Source of the DNA: Erysipelotrichaceae bacterium
GTDB taxonomy: Bacteria > Bacillota_I > Bacilli_A > Erysipelotrichales > Erysipelotrichaceae
Direction: 5' to 3'
DNA length: 56,181 nt
Assembly (NCBI GenBank): GCA_022799495.1
Contig: JAAWON010000008.1
Location: 1 to 56,181 of the forward strand
Under the pieces are notes generated by a model. That model did not search any database. It saw nothing but the letters and a program-made list of their open reading frames with translations, and was not told the origin of the DNA. Shown here piece after piece: positions 54,038-56,181 of this stretch (positions are counted from its first letter, which is position 1; each line of letters begins with the position of its first letter). The position numbers and the translations under genes are program-made.

Positions 54038-54070
54038 GAAAAATCGCAGTTAAGCAGCTGCGATTTTTTT
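54038..54070 (+). terminator. Intrinsic terminator of bcp
   Basis: AAATCGCAG pairs with CTGCGATTT (54041-54066), 9 bp, followed by a T-run. Confidence 0.85.
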
Positions 54071-54136
54071 ATGTTTATTGAAGCACTTTTGTGCCTTCTT
54101 TCTTCGCGTTTTCGTATTCGGTAATTAAAACTTTAA

Positions 54137-54170
54137 TAAAAAAGGAAGATATTGCGAATGAATACCTTCC
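54137..54170 (-). terminator. Intrinsic terminator of groES-groEL
   Basis: On the minus strand GGAAGGTATT pairs with AATATCTTCC, apart from one G/T pair, around a 7-base loop. Six T residues follow. Confidence 0.75.
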
Positions 54171-54197
54171 TTCTGCATCCTTTTTCTAAAAACTATC

Positions 54198-56091
<1,894 letters not shown>

Positions 56092-56104
56092 TGCGATTCC
56101 TCCT

Positions 56105-56131
56105 TTAGCACTCTTATCTATCAACTGCTAA
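56105..56131. promoter_or_regulatory. Proximal CIRCE operator (HrcA target)
   Basis: Plus strand: TTAGCACTC, 9 bases, AACTGCTAA, against TTAGCACTC-N9-GAGTGCTAA. The left arm is perfect and the right arm has three differences. It sits between the inferred transcript start and the groES ribosome binding site. Confidence 0.7.
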
Positions 56132-56139
56132 CACAGTAT

Positions 56140-56167
56140 ATTATACTCATTTTTAGCACTTTGGCAA
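56140..56167 (-). promoter_or_regulatory. Promoter of groES-groEL
   Basis: Minus strand: TTGCCA (56167-56162), 16 bases, TATAAT (56145-56140). The -35 lies inside the distal CIRCE. Confidence 0.7.
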
Positions 56168-56179
56168 TAGGATTGCTAA
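56153..56179. promoter_or_regulatory. Distal CIRCE operator
   Basis: TTAGCACTT (56153-56161), 9 bases, GATTGCTAA (56171-56179). Each arm has one difference from the consensus. It overlaps the -35 region of the groES promoter. Confidence 0.8.
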
Positions 56180-56181
56180 AA

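Overview
The window reads as a chromosomal segment of a low-to-moderate-GC, spore-forming Firmicute. The lineage evidence is indirect but consistent. There are two dipicolinate synthase genes (dpaA, dpaB) with a sigma-K-like promoter. A CcpA homologue sits at the end of a gene block (trmB, thioredoxin, murC, DUF948, ccpA) that keeps the order known from Bacillus. A tyrosine T-box, CIRCE operators on groES-groEL, strong GGAGG ribosome binding sites and many TGnTATAAT promoters are also present. The diglycosyl-diacylglycerol type glycosyltransferases and overall gene style suggest an Erysipelotrichia-like member. That placement is inference and was not tested against any database.

Layout. 1-5400 is an AT-rich accessory stretch: a lipoprotein, a small peptidoglycan-binding protein, a HipA-like kinase, an ABC exporter and a decayed second copy of the peptidoglycan-binding gene. 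5515-12644 carries the TldD/TldE (PmbA) pair and a priA-PAP2-rsmB operon. 12842-18161 holds an asparagine synthetase that lacks its glutaminase nucleophile, then a probable sporulation operon (dpaA-dpaB-dapA-Cse60-like-DUF1540) and an AIM24-family gene. 18228-23149 has T-box-controlled tyrS and a large secreted M6 metalloprotease. 23916-32882 is the conserved housekeeping block: ccpA, DUF948 and coiled-coil genes, murC, a thioredoxin, lipoprotein, trmB and pnp. 33111-36940 has a holin-like membrane protein, rpsO with a structured leader, a peroxiredoxin-like protein without cysteines, a transglutaminase-like lipoprotein and deoD. 37132-38869 is a two-gene NHEJ cassette (Ku and a ligase-only LigD). 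39023-43958 holds pepA, a beta-lactamase-fold serine hydrolase, a uracil/hypoxanthine DNA glycosylase-type gene and rimO, with two short tandem-repeat arrays. 44450-46642 encodes a membrane protein with a long Asn/Gln/Arg-rich linker. 46906-52131 is a glycolipid cluster (two GT4 enzymes and a flippase-like protein), in which the first GT4 is fused in frame to a RecX-like domain and overlaps yhaM. 52393-56091 has a LacI-type regulator, bcp and groES-groEL.

Most genes lie on the minus strand in short operons separated by clear intrinsic terminators. No rRNA, tRNA, CRISPR array or intact mobile element was seen. I did not find an obvious new multi-gene system. The strongest candidates for something unusual are the glycosyltransferase-RecX fusion, the five-gene dipicolinate/sporulation operon, the three enzymes that have lost catalytic residues (asparagine synthetase, peroxiredoxin-like protein, beta-lactamase-fold protein), and the Asn/Gln-rich membrane protein.
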